Below are positions 1 to 6,504 of a stretch of 7,833 bases of DNA, in pieces. The notes below the pieces were generated by a model, which had not been told where the DNA came from, did not search any database, and worked only from the letters and a program-made list of their open reading frames with translations. Source of the stretch: UBA5109 sp038148435 (lineage in GTDB: Bacteria > Pseudomonadota > Gammaproteobacteria > Pseudomonadales > Pseudohongiellaceae); NCBI GenBank assembly GCA_038148435.1, contig JAYQVM010000078.1, positions 1 through 7,833 of the forward strand, in the 5' to 3' direction. The translations under genes were made by a program, and so were the position numbers. Each line of letters starts with the position of its first letter. Within the stretch, counting starts at the first letter, position 1.

Positions 1-1129
1 CTGTTTCAGTTTCCAAAAAACTCACTCGATTATTTCGTATTCGGTGATAAAAAGGGTCCAATCCGGCCTTACAGCTACTCTCAAGGAAATATGAGACTAT
101 GTCTTCTGCCTGTCTACCACTTGCAAGCACCGGTCTGCCAGGTGCTTCAATATATACAGGAATCATACCCGCACAAAGAGATCCGTCTATATGCAAGCTC
201 AGAGTGCCCAGCATCGCATTAACTGCCTGCGGGTGAAATGGTGCCAGTTCATAAGCCGGATCTGGCTCGAAGCCAAATAATTCCTTTCGGCGTTGCACCC
301 AGGCGGCCCGTTCCGGATGATTCTGTCCAGGAGACAGGGCGCGCGTCACCACACAACCGTTACCTAGTCCATGAAATATCGGCTTACCTTTATAAAATTC
401 AAAGCCCTGAACGATATGTGCATGGTGGGACAGTATCGCATCGGCTCCGGCATCTATAGTAGCCTTAGCCAGGCTCTGTTCATAAGGAGCAAGCGTGGCT
501 GGACGATGTGTAATGCCCTTGTGTAATGCCACCAGTACTAAGTCAACCTGAGCTTTCAGGCTGCTTATATCTTCTTCTAGCGTAGTCAACGTTTCATCAC
601 ACAGTAATAAGCTGGATTTTTGGGGAGTTACCTGGCCACCATCTTCAGGAATCAGTTTGAGATAGGCACAGCCCGCTCTATCCTCAGTGGCCCAGGCAAT
701 TTCAGGACCGACACAGTTATAACTGAGCAAGCCGATTTTTTTATCTGCATAGGAGAGAATGGCAGGCCGCCGGGCCTCCGCTAGGTTGGAGCCAGCACCA
801 CACGCCGCAATACCCAGTTCATCCAGCAAAGCACGTGTCTGTGCAATCCCCCCTGGACCACAATCGGCGATGTGGTTACCAGCCATTGTTACAGCGGAAA
901 AACCAGCATTCTTAAGCGCCATTAGATTCTCAGGCGGTGCTCCTGGGGCCGGCACATCGCCCTTGAGTTCATACCTGCTATTTGTGTGAGGGACCTCGAG
1001 ATGACCAATGGCAAGATCTGCTTCCTGAATCGCGGGGGTGATACCAGACAGCCAGAAATCAGCTTCTTCTACATCCAGAATCAGGTCCCCGCTAAGTACA
1101 ATATTGATACTGTCATCAGATAGGGTCAT
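1..1129 (-). CDS. CapA family protein (metallophosphoesterase-like), C-terminus cut by window edge
   Basis: Reading the minus strand from the ATG at 1129 gives 376 uninterrupted codons to the left edge, so the 3' end is missing. Visible landmarks fit the CapA (poly-gamma-glutamate biosynthesis) fold of the calcineurin-like phosphoesterase superfamily: SGD at 13-15, GHLE at 42-45, AGNH at 83-86, ALHKG at 201-205, and SHHAHIVQG at 234-242 followed by KGKPIFHGLGN. These Asp, Glu, Asn and His residues are the expected metal ligands. The usual HWG motif reads HKG here. Family members are linked to polyglutamate capsule export or to phosphoesterase activity; no capB/capC-like gene is visible, so a capsule role is not supported and the substrate is unknown. 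The ATG has no good ribosome binding site. An alternative TTG at 1198 would add 23 residues that are mostly hydrophobic and resemble a signal peptide; the frame is closed by a TAA just upstream. Family certain, function open. Confidence 0.88.
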   Translation of the reverse strand, partial: MTLSDDSINIVLSGDLILDVEEADFWLSGITPAIQEADLAIGHLEVPHTNSRYELKGDVPAPGAPPENLMALKNAGFSAVTMAGNHIADCGPGGIAQTRALLDELGIAACGAGSNLAEARRPAILSYADKKIGLLSYNCVGPEIAWATEDRAGCAYLKLIPEDGGQVTPQKSSLLLCDETLTTLEEDISSLKAQVDLVLVALHKGITHRPATLAPYEQSLAKATIDAGADAILSHHAHIVQGFEFYKGKPIFHGLGNGCVVTRALSPGQNHPERAAWVQRRKELFGFEPDPAYELAPFHPQAVNAMLGTLSLHIDGSLCAGMIPVYIEAPGRPVLASGRQAEDIVSYFLESSCKAGLDPFYHRIRNNRVSFLETET

Positions 1130-1365
1130 GAAGTGCAAGCTCTGGGCAATTCCTAAACAGGTTAAAAATAGGCAGTATAGAGTGCACCAGAGGATCAAAC
1201 CAAATTTTGTGGTGAGATGTTGGCAAAATTACCTTATGAAAGGATTTAAAAGTCCGCTCAGTTTCTGCAGCATCGGGTTTTAGAGAATAGAAATTAATTT
1301 TCATTACCAGCTTAGCTATTTTCAGGTGCTTTTTGTCTTTTTATTTTTATGGACAAAGACTTATA
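1130..1365. other. Divergent intergenic region between the CapA-like gene and the coiled-coil gene
   Basis: About 236 bases separate the two divergent start codons, so promoters for both directions should lie here. The stretch is AT-rich near the plus-strand gene. I could not identify a convincing -35/-10 pair with normal spacing for either direction. A 62-codon minus-strand reading frame (1116-1304) crosses it, but its product resembles nothing I recognise and it overlaps the CapA-like gene in another frame, so I do not call it a gene. The minus-strand frame of the CapA-like gene stays open to about 1228 and could use a TTG at 1198. Confidence 0.5.
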
Positions 1366-2199
1366 ATGCCTATAATGAACAGAGAAAATAGCGATTTTGA
1401 CGATATTTCAATTGTTCCAGAACGGGATGAATTGGTTTCTCATCGTAATCAAAAGCGCGGTAGTTCCCTGACTGCATCCGATGTTATTCCCCGACCCACA
1501 GGGCCGGGGCGACTGAGTGGGGCCAGTAAATTTGCTTTTTTGGTGCTTTTTTTGGGGCTATTTGTCAGCGTCGGTGGTGCCTGGTATTTCTACGATCAGG
1601 GACTGCAGACTATCGATGCACTGGACCGGGCCAATAGCCGCCTGCTGCAATTAGAAAATCGCCTTAATCTGGTTGATGAAGCAGCCGAGCAGTCTTCTGT
1701 GGGTCTACTGGAGAGAGTGGATTTCAATTTTTCAGAAATCGACAAGTTGTGGGCGGCACGTAATGTGTTGCGCAATGATGTCGGCACCATCAATGCGACT
1801 CTTGGCAATCAGGCGGATAGTATTAATAAAATTGAAACAGCTGTTGCAGCTCAGGCCAGCATGAACAATCAGCAGTCGGCTTTGCTGGACCAGAATGCTC
1901 AACTGTTTGAGACCATCCAGAATCGCGTCAATCAGCTCAATACCAGTATCAGTGGCCTTAACAACCTTAATATTTCCCAACAGCTGAATAGTATTACCCG
2001 TGACCTCGATACGCTCAAGTCATCCATGGCGCTTGAAGATTCCGGTCTGGCCGATCGGGTCAATATTAATGAGCAGGATATTGAATCAATCAATCTTTAT
2101 CGTCTAAGTCTTAATCAAACCATCAATGCTATCCAGCAGAGTCTAAATGAGCTTGAAGAACGAGTAGCCGGCATGACAACGTCTTCTACTGCCTTTTAG
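1366..2199 (+). CDS. Single-pass membrane protein with long periplasmic coiled coil (uncharacterised)
   Basis: With the ATG at 1366 the product has 277 residues. A polar N-terminal tail (about 1-54) rich in acidic then basic residues (HRNQKRG, RPTGPGR) leads to one hydrophobic segment at about 56-76 (FAFLVLFLGLFVSVGGAWYFY). Positive charge before this segment predicts an N-in, C-out inner-membrane protein. From about 80 to 267 the sequence is heptad-like and rich in Asn, Gln, Ser, Leu and Ile (for example RLLQLENRLNLVDEA and NQTINAIQQSLNELEERV), so a long, mostly parallel coiled coil in the periplasm is likely. There is no catalytic motif and I do not recognise the family; an envelope-organising or tethering role would be a guess. 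Other possible starts are a TTG at 1333 and an ATG at 1375; all lack a strong ribosome binding site. The next gene follows after 10 bases, so the two are probably co-transcribed. Confidence 0.82.
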   Translation: MPIMNRENSDFDDISIVPERDELVSHRNQKRGSSLTASDVIPRPTGPGRLSGASKFAFLVLFLGLFVSVGGAWYFYDQGLQTIDALDRANSRLLQLENRLNLVDEAAEQSSVGLLERVDFNFSEIDKLWAARNVLRNDVGTINATLGNQADSINKIETAVAAQASMNNQQSALLDQNAQLFETIQNRVNQLNTSISGLNNLNISQQLNSITRDLDTLKSSMALEDSGLADRVNINEQDIESINLYRLSLNQTINAIQQSLNELEERVAGMTTSSTAF

Positions 2200-2204
2200 G
2201 CAGT
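2188..2204 (+). promoter_or_regulatory. Hairpin over stop codon and downstream ribosome binding site (possible translational coupling)
   Basis: Left arm 2188-2194 (ACTGCCT) pairs perfectly with right arm 2198-2204 (AGGCAGT) around a three-T loop. The right arm begins inside the TAG stop codon (2197-2199) of the coiled-coil gene and contains AGGCAG, the only Shine-Dalgarno-like sequence before the methyltransferase ATG at 2210. Folded, it would hide that site; a ribosome reaching the upstream stop would open it. No T-run follows, so it is not a typical intrinsic terminator. The pairing is seen; the coupling role is inferred. Confidence 0.4.
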
Positions 2205-2209
2205 GCCTA

Positions 2210-2809
2210 ATGAACAAACCCTTCTCGCAGGCTTGCGAAAATAACAAGCAACCCATACTAGACATCATTTCCCAATATTTTCGTCCCGGTGACAAAGTAC
2301 TAGAAATTGGCAGTGGTACTGGCCAACACATGCTCTATTTCTGTAAAAAATTGCCATGGCTATATTGGATTCCGAGTGAAATTCCTGAAAATCTTTCAAC
2401 CATTAAAATGGGGTTGGAAGGGCAGGCATCCCCTAATCTAGGAGTCATCAAAAGTATCGATGTCCGCGATGATCCTTGGCCAGTGTCTCAATTGAATGGT
2501 GTCTTTAGTGCTAATTGCCTGCACATCATGATGGCCGACTTCGTTCCGGACTTTTTTCGAGGTGCCGGTGCGGTCATCAGGCCGGGTGGATGTATTTGTG
2601 TCTATGGCCCCTTCAAATATCAAGGCGAATTTACCAGTGACAGTAACAAGAGTTTTGATCAGTGGCTGAAAGAGCGTGATCCGGTCTTCGGTATCCGGGA
2701 CTTCGAATGGGTCGATGAACTGGCTCGCAAGCAGGGCTTCAGCCTGCTTGCTGACCATACTATGCCGGCCAATAACCAGCTGCTAGTCTGGAAACGTGAT
2801 CCGATTTGA
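2210..2809 (+). CDS. DUF938 family SAM-dependent methyltransferase
   Basis: The 199-residue product matches the length and signature of the DUF938 family (related to eukaryotic METTL26), a predicted cytosolic class I methyltransferase of unknown substrate. The start KPFSQACENNKQPIL (3-17) is typical. The SAM-binding glycine loop VLEIGSGTGQH is at 30-40, an acidic motif PSE at 55-57, the family motif SANCLHIMM at 100-108, PGGCICVYGPFKY at 125-137, FTSDSNKSFDQWLKERDP at 141-158, GIRDFE at 161-166 and DHTMPANNQLLVWKR at 182-196. All are intact, so the protein should be functional. The ATG at 2210 is preceded by AGGCAG as a modest ribosome binding site, buried in the hairpin at 2188-2204. It follows the coiled-coil gene by 10 bases and is probably translated from the same message. 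Family assignment is very secure; the methylated substrate is not known to me. Confidence 0.95.
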   Translation: MNKPFSQACENNKQPILDIISQYFRPGDKVLEIGSGTGQHMLYFCKKLPWLYWIPSEIPENLSTIKMGLEGQASPNLGVIKSIDVRDDPWPVSQLNGVFSANCLHIMMADFVPDFFRGAGAVIRPGGCICVYGPFKYQGEFTSDSNKSFDQWLKERDPVFGIRDFEWVDELARKQGFSLLADHTMPANNQLLVWKRDPI

Positions 2810-2836
2810 TTGACATCATGGGCAGACTTCTATGGT
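2810..2836 (+). promoter_or_regulatory. Weak candidate promoter upstream of the DUF5916 gene
   Basis: A perfect TTGACA lies at 2810-2815, directly after the methyltransferase stop codon, followed after 15 bases by TATGGT (2831-2836), which matches four of six consensus -10 positions. The spacing is two bases short of ideal. Transcription from here would give a leader of roughly 110 bases before the DUF5916 start. It is the best pair in the 141-base gap, but could be chance. Confidence 0.22.
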
Positions 2837-2950
2837 TTTTCCTATACGTTTAAAAGAAGACTTTGTATTAATTTTTCGTCTGGGCCATGGAGGCATTTTC
2901 GAGTATTCTAGGCGCCCACAAACAACACTGAAAATATAGATGTGCTTCTT

Positions 2951-5137
2951 ATGCTGAACATCGCCACTCGTAGATGCCAACTTGTGAGCTTTTTAATTGC
3001 TCTGCTATTACCTTTTGCAGGATTAGCCCAGGAAACCAATAGAGGCTTTGATCTTAAATCACTTGATATTACTCGTACAGATCAGCCACCGGTAATTGAC
3101 GGTATACTTGACGATCCGGTCTGGCAGGCCCTCAGTGGCATAACTGATTTTCATCAGGTTAATCCAGTTGATCAGGCTGAGCCGACCCAGGAGAGTATTT
3201 TCTACATTACCTTCGATAATAATTATTTCTATATGGGTGCCCGTCTTTATGACACTAACCCGGATGAAATCACAGCCCGTGTCATGATTCAGGAGCAGTC
3301 ACTGCGTTTTGATGACAACGTTCATCTGATTCTGGGAACCTTCAATAATGGCCTAACGGGATTTCGTTTTATCACCAACCCCAATGCCATTCGTGATGAT
3401 GGCGTTTTTGAAAGTCCGACCTCTTACAATATTGACTGGTCTGGAATTTGGCTAGTGCAGTCACAGATAGATGATGAGGGCTGGACCACGGAAATGGCTA
3501 TCCCTTTTACTACCCTAAACTTTGACCCGGAGACTGATACCTGGGGTATTAATTTTGAACGCGAAATTGCGCGTAACAATGAACGTATTGCATGGTCTTC
3601 ATTTAATCGGGCCATTGACCCGTCAACCAGCGGCCAAGTGGTCGGCCTGGAAGGGCTTGAACAGGGACTTGGTTTGGATATTGTGCCGGCGGTAATTGCC
3701 AGGCGTTCAGAAAATTATGTCACCGGAGCCACAGTTACCAATGTTGAGCCTACTTTAGATGTGTTCTACAAATTTACCCCCAACCTGACTGGTGTGTTGA
3801 CCCTGAACACGGACTTTTCTGCCACCGAGGTAGATGATCGTCAGGTAAATCTGACTCGTTTCAGTCTGTTCTTCCCGGAAAAGCGTGATTTCTTCCTGCA
3901 AGATTCGGAAATCTTTTCTTTTGGCTCGGGAGGCAATAATGGAATTCCTTTTTATTCGCGCCGCATTGGTCTTGATTCGTCCAGTGGACAGCCGGTAGAC
4001 ATCGAAGTAGGTGGCAAGCTAGCAGGGCGCGTTGGTGATACCAGCCTCGGCGCTCTGGTGGTTCAGCAGGAAAATCGTATTGGCGTAACTGATGATCCAC
4101 TGTTCGTAGGCCGTGTTATTCAGAATGTGCTGACCGAATCTCGCATGGGTGCCATTCTTACCCAGGGAAACCCGAATGGGCTAGAAGATAACAGCGTGAT
4201 CGGTGTAGATTTTAATTATCGCAATACTCGCTTCGCCGATAATTACACATTGCGCAGTGACTGGTGGTATCAGCAAAGTGATACTGATGGACTTAATGGT
4301 GATGACAAGGCTTATTATGCCTCAGTCGATCTGGGAACGGAAAACGATGGCTTCAGTGGTTATGCTAACTACCGCTATCTGGGTGCGGAGTACAATCCAG
4401 CGCTGGGTTTTGCCAATCGTCGTGGTGTGGATGTTAGCAATATAGGCGGAACCTTTCGCCATTACACCCCCAATCATCCTTGGTTCTGGTATTACTATGC
4501 CTCATTGGATTATTCACGAACCGATCGCCTGGATGACGGCCAGTTACAAAGTGAACGACTTTATTCTCGCCTAGCGAGTCTCAACACCAGAGATGGAGAC
4601 AGGGCCTATTTTGATATTCAACGTGAGAAGGAAGGTCTGGTCAGAGACTTCACGATTAGCCAGGGTGTTGTGATACCTGCCGGGGAATATTCCTTTGACA
4701 GTATCGGCTTCGGTATACAGACCACTAACCTGCGAGCCTGGTCCCCGGACATCGGTTTTACTATCGGGGATTTCTATACCGGCGAACAAAGAGAAGTCAC
4801 CTTTGGAGTAGACTGGCAACCGGGTCCCCGCTTCTCTGGCAAATTTTCTTATCTCTATAATGATATTGATTTACCACAGGGTGCTTTCATCAGTCGATTA
4901 GTGCGCATGAATTCAACCTTCTCATTCAATGCCCGGTGGTCTTGGATTAACCTGCTGCAGTATGACAATGTTTCCGATTCTGTTGGTCTCAACAGCCGCC
5001 TGCGATGGGATCCGCGTGCGGGAGAGGATTTCTTCCTAGTGGTCAATTACAATTTTGATGCTGATGGCGTGTTTAACGGGCTAAATACCCGGCAGTCAGA
5101 GATCGTGCTTAAGTATACGCGCAATATCAGATTCTAA
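2951..5137 (+). CDS. Exported CBM9-like / DUF5916 outer-membrane beta-barrel protein
   Basis: The 728-residue product (from the ATG at 2951) starts with a Sec signal peptide: TRR, a hydrophobic core (LVSFLIALLLPF), and a likely cut after GLA at about residue 26. Residues about 38-225 resemble the CBM9-like beta-sandwich, beginning with PPVIDGILDDPVWQ (IDG at 49-51, W at 58). The remainder, from about 230, fits the DUF5916 barrel: the family signature FFPEKRDFFL is at 307-316, and the chain then alternates aromatic and polar residues in strand-like segments to YTRNIRF, with the C-terminal Phe that the BAM machinery recognises. Such proteins are common in marine Gram-negative bacteria; their function is unknown, and sugar or peptide handling at the cell surface is only conjecture. 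No glycoside hydrolase, TonB receptor or protease gene is adjacent. A GTG at 2942 would add three residues; neither start has a clear ribosome binding site. The gene is convergent with the lipoprotein gene that follows. Confidence 0.93.
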   Translation: MLNIATRRCQLVSFLIALLLPFAGLAQETNRGFDLKSLDITRTDQPPVIDGILDDPVWQALSGITDFHQVNPVDQAEPTQESIFYITFDNNYFYMGARLYDTNPDEITARVMIQEQSLRFDDNVHLILGTFNNGLTGFRFITNPNAIRDDGVFESPTSYNIDWSGIWLVQSQIDDEGWTTEMAIPFTTLNFDPETDTWGINFEREIARNNERIAWSSFNRAIDPSTSGQVVGLEGLEQGLGLDIVPAVIARRSENYVTGATVTNVEPTLDVFYKFTPNLTGVLTLNTDFSATEVDDRQVNLTRFSLFFPEKRDFFLQDSEIFSFGSGGNNGIPFYSRRIGLDSSSGQPVDIEVGGKLAGRVGDTSLGALVVQQENRIGVTDDPLFVGRVIQNVLTESRMGAILTQGNPNGLEDNSVIGVDFNYRNTRFADNYTLRSDWWYQQSDTDGLNGDDKAYYASVDLGTENDGFSGYANYRYLGAEYNPALGFANRRGVDVSNIGGTFRHYTPNHPWFWYYYASLDYSRTDRLDDGQLQSERLYSRLASLNTRDGDRAYFDIQREKEGLVRDFTISQGVVIPAGEYSFDSIGFGIQTTNLRAWSPDIGFTIGDFYTGEQREVTFGVDWQPGPRFSGKFSYLYNDIDLPQGAFISRLVRMNSTFSFNARWSWINLLQYDNVSDSVGLNSRLRWDPRAGEDFFLVVNYNFDADGVFNGLNTRQSEIVLKYTRNIRF

Positions 5138-5169
5138 AGTTAAAATACCCTCTTCCAAGATAATATGAG

Positions 5170-6132
5170 CTAGAAGCTACTGAGCAGAGATGCATCAGAA
5201 ATTATTACGAAGTCTCCCTGATTTTGCATGTCCTCCTCCTCAAAGTTGGGAAAGCTATAGCTGTCTATAATTGTCACAATTAGTGTGCGGGTGCCTGGCA
5301 GGTAGTTTTGCAGATGTTCTGGAATGCCAATTCCCTCGGCGCTATGAAAGCTGCCATTTATATGAATGACCGATGCTTGTGTCCGTGGTTCTATATAGGC
5401 AGCAATGGACCACGCCATGGTTGCATCCCATAAGCTCTGAGCTTGCAGGCTACGTTCCAATCCTAGAAGGTCTTCGCTTTGATCACTATCGTTTTCTTCA
5501 ATGGATTCCTCCGAGCCGCTATGCTCTTGTTGAGCGGCCATAACTGGCATCTGCATCAGCCTCATGAACTTCTCCCTGTATGCCATGCTTGCCTCTGCAT
5601 AGGGCAGGGGAGCTAGGAAACTTAGCGCAGCTTCAGGTAATGACATCAGTGCCTCTGCACCTTCACGACCCACCAGATTGATATAGCGGCGTGGTGCATT
5701 GGCGGCAATTACGACGCCCTCCTGTTGTCGGGCAAAGTCGATCAGAGGCTTGTAATCACTTTCGTAATTCGACCAAGCGCGGCTACTTTCCAGCAAATGG
5801 CTATCACTGATTAGGCCACTGAGGTATTCATCAAGTACAAGCTGCACATCGCGCTCGAACATTTCCAGTGAGAGAGCCAGTTCTGGTCGCCACAAGGCCT
5901 TATAGATTTCGGCTTGTAGATGATGAGCGACCGGATCATTGTGTGATTCACCGATGAAAAGGACCTGGCTGGCTAAAGCCTCTTCTAGTAAGATCTCCAG
6001 AGTGCTGGCTGTGCCATCAGCGCGGTAAACACGGTAATGCTCCATGCTGATTACTGGCGCTGATGTAGGTCCGGAGACGACGCAGCCACTCAAGAGTAGT
6101 GGTGCCAGCATCATAAAAATAGAAGACCGCAT
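5170..6132 (-). CDS. ChaN-like lipoprotein (haem-binding uptake / Tiki superfamily)
   Basis: The 320-residue product begins with a lipoprotein signal peptide, MRSSIFMMLAPLLLSGC, with lipobox LSGC at 14-17; Val at +2 suggests outer-membrane sorting. The mature part matches the PF04187 (ChaN, cofacial haem-binding) family: FIGESHNDPVAHHLQ at 59-73, LALSLEMFERD at 85-95, YKPLIDFARQ at 127-136, VIAANAPRRYINLVGREG at 141-158, SLWDATMAWSIAAYI at 233-247 and VIHINGSFHSAEGIG at 255-269. ChaN of Campylobacter binds haem for iron uptake, and the fold is shared with Tiki-type hydrolases, so haem binding or a hydrolytic role are both possible. A Ser/Glu/Asp-rich stretch at about 203-222 looks like an acidic insertion between conserved blocks. 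No TonB receptor, haem transporter or clear Fur site is nearby. The ATG at 6132 is chosen because it gives the basic N-region; ATGs at codons 7 and 8 would remove it. Family secure, ligand inferred. Confidence 0.93.
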   Translation of the reverse strand: MRSSIFMMLAPLLLSGCVVSGPTSAPVISMEHYRVYRADGTASTLEILLEEALASQVLFIGESHNDPVAHHLQAEIYKALWRPELALSLEMFERDVQLVLDEYLSGLISDSHLLESSRAWSNYESDYKPLIDFARQQEGVVIAANAPRRYINLVGREGAEALMSLPEAALSFLAPLPYAEASMAYREKFMRLMQMPVMAAQQEHSGSEESIEENDSDQSEDLLGLERSLQAQSLWDATMAWSIAAYIEPRTQASVIHINGSFHSAEGIGIPEHLQNYLPGTRTLIVTIIDSYSFPNFEEEDMQNQGDFVIISDASLLSSF

Positions 6133-6504
6133 TAATCGATGAGCCCTGTGAATGTAAAGTCTCGGTAAGCTTAGTGTAAAAACAGGTATTTGAACAAGCG
6201 GGCAGGCATAGAAAATGATACTGCCAAATAAAAGGCTTTATAATTGTTGTTAATGAATCAAACTCAGGTAATAAATATATTTAAGCAGGCGATATTGAGA
6301 GAGTCTTGCACTCAGCGCGATTGAGTAGGCTATCTATCAATTATTGAACTTAGTTTGATATCAACAGAAGCCTTTTTGTGCCTGGAGGATATGAGCTGCA
6401 GCCCTTGCAGAAATTAGCGACAAGCATTGGCCATGCTGAGGAAATAGAATTATTGTTTGAAAAAAAATGACTCGAATTGAATAACAAGTAGCGTTAAATA
6501 ACCT
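6133..6504. other. AT-rich intergenic region between divergent lipoprotein and acetoacetyl-CoA synthetase genes
   Basis: This 372-base gap should hold promoters for the leftward lipoprotein gene and the rightward synthetase gene. I could not find a -35/-10 pair with good match and spacing in either direction. There is a small hairpin (CTGCA 6396-6400 with TGCAG 6406-6410) with no T-run, and a 30-codon open frame from a GTG at 6378 to TGA at 6470. A Fur-like half-site (GAAAATGAT, 6211-6219) lacks its partner. No RNA gene or transposon end was recognised. Confidence 0.5.
6378..6470 (+). CDS. Possible small ORF or gene remnant, 30 residues
   Basis: A GTG at 6378 opens a 30-codon frame ending at TGA 6468-6470. 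The predicted peptide begins VPGGYELQPLQKLATSIG and ends in an amphipathic, charged helix-like tail (HAEEIELLFEKK), which looks more protein-like than random non-coding sequence. The frame is open back to a TAG at 6351, giving no better start, and there is no convincing ribosome binding site. It may be a remnant of a decayed gene or chance. I do not recognise it. Confidence 0.15.
   Translation: MPGGYELQPLQKLATSIGHAEEIELLFEKK

Noticed and set aside
238..989. Plus-strand frames at 238-459 and 759-989
   Set aside because: They lie wholly opposite the CapA-like gene, whose minus-strand frame carries all the conserved motifs.
1116..1304. 62-codon minus-strand open frame with ATG at 1304
   Set aside because: It overlaps the CapA-like gene's start in another frame, shows no signal peptide or recognisable domain, and has no supporting context.
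1362..1376. Two perfect TATAAT sequences (1362-1367 and 1371-1376), one with a TGGACA 15 bases upstream
   Set aside because: They overlap the likely start codons of the coiled-coil gene, so a promoter here would begin transcription inside the gene; more likely they arise from the ATA-ATG codon context.
2818..2853. Eleven-codon hydrophobic ORF (MGRLLWFFLYV) in the gap before the DUF5916 gene
   Set aside because: Too short, no ribosome binding site, and no leader-peptide/attenuator structure follows.
2880..2917. Inverted repeat TGGGC/GCCCA upstream of the DUF5916 gene
   Set aside because: Only five pairs with a loop of nearly 30 bases; not better than chance and no T-run.
6211..6219. Fur-like half-site GAAAATGAT upstream of the ChaN-like gene
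   Set aside because: The second half of the palindrome is absent, so iron regulation cannot be supported from sequence.
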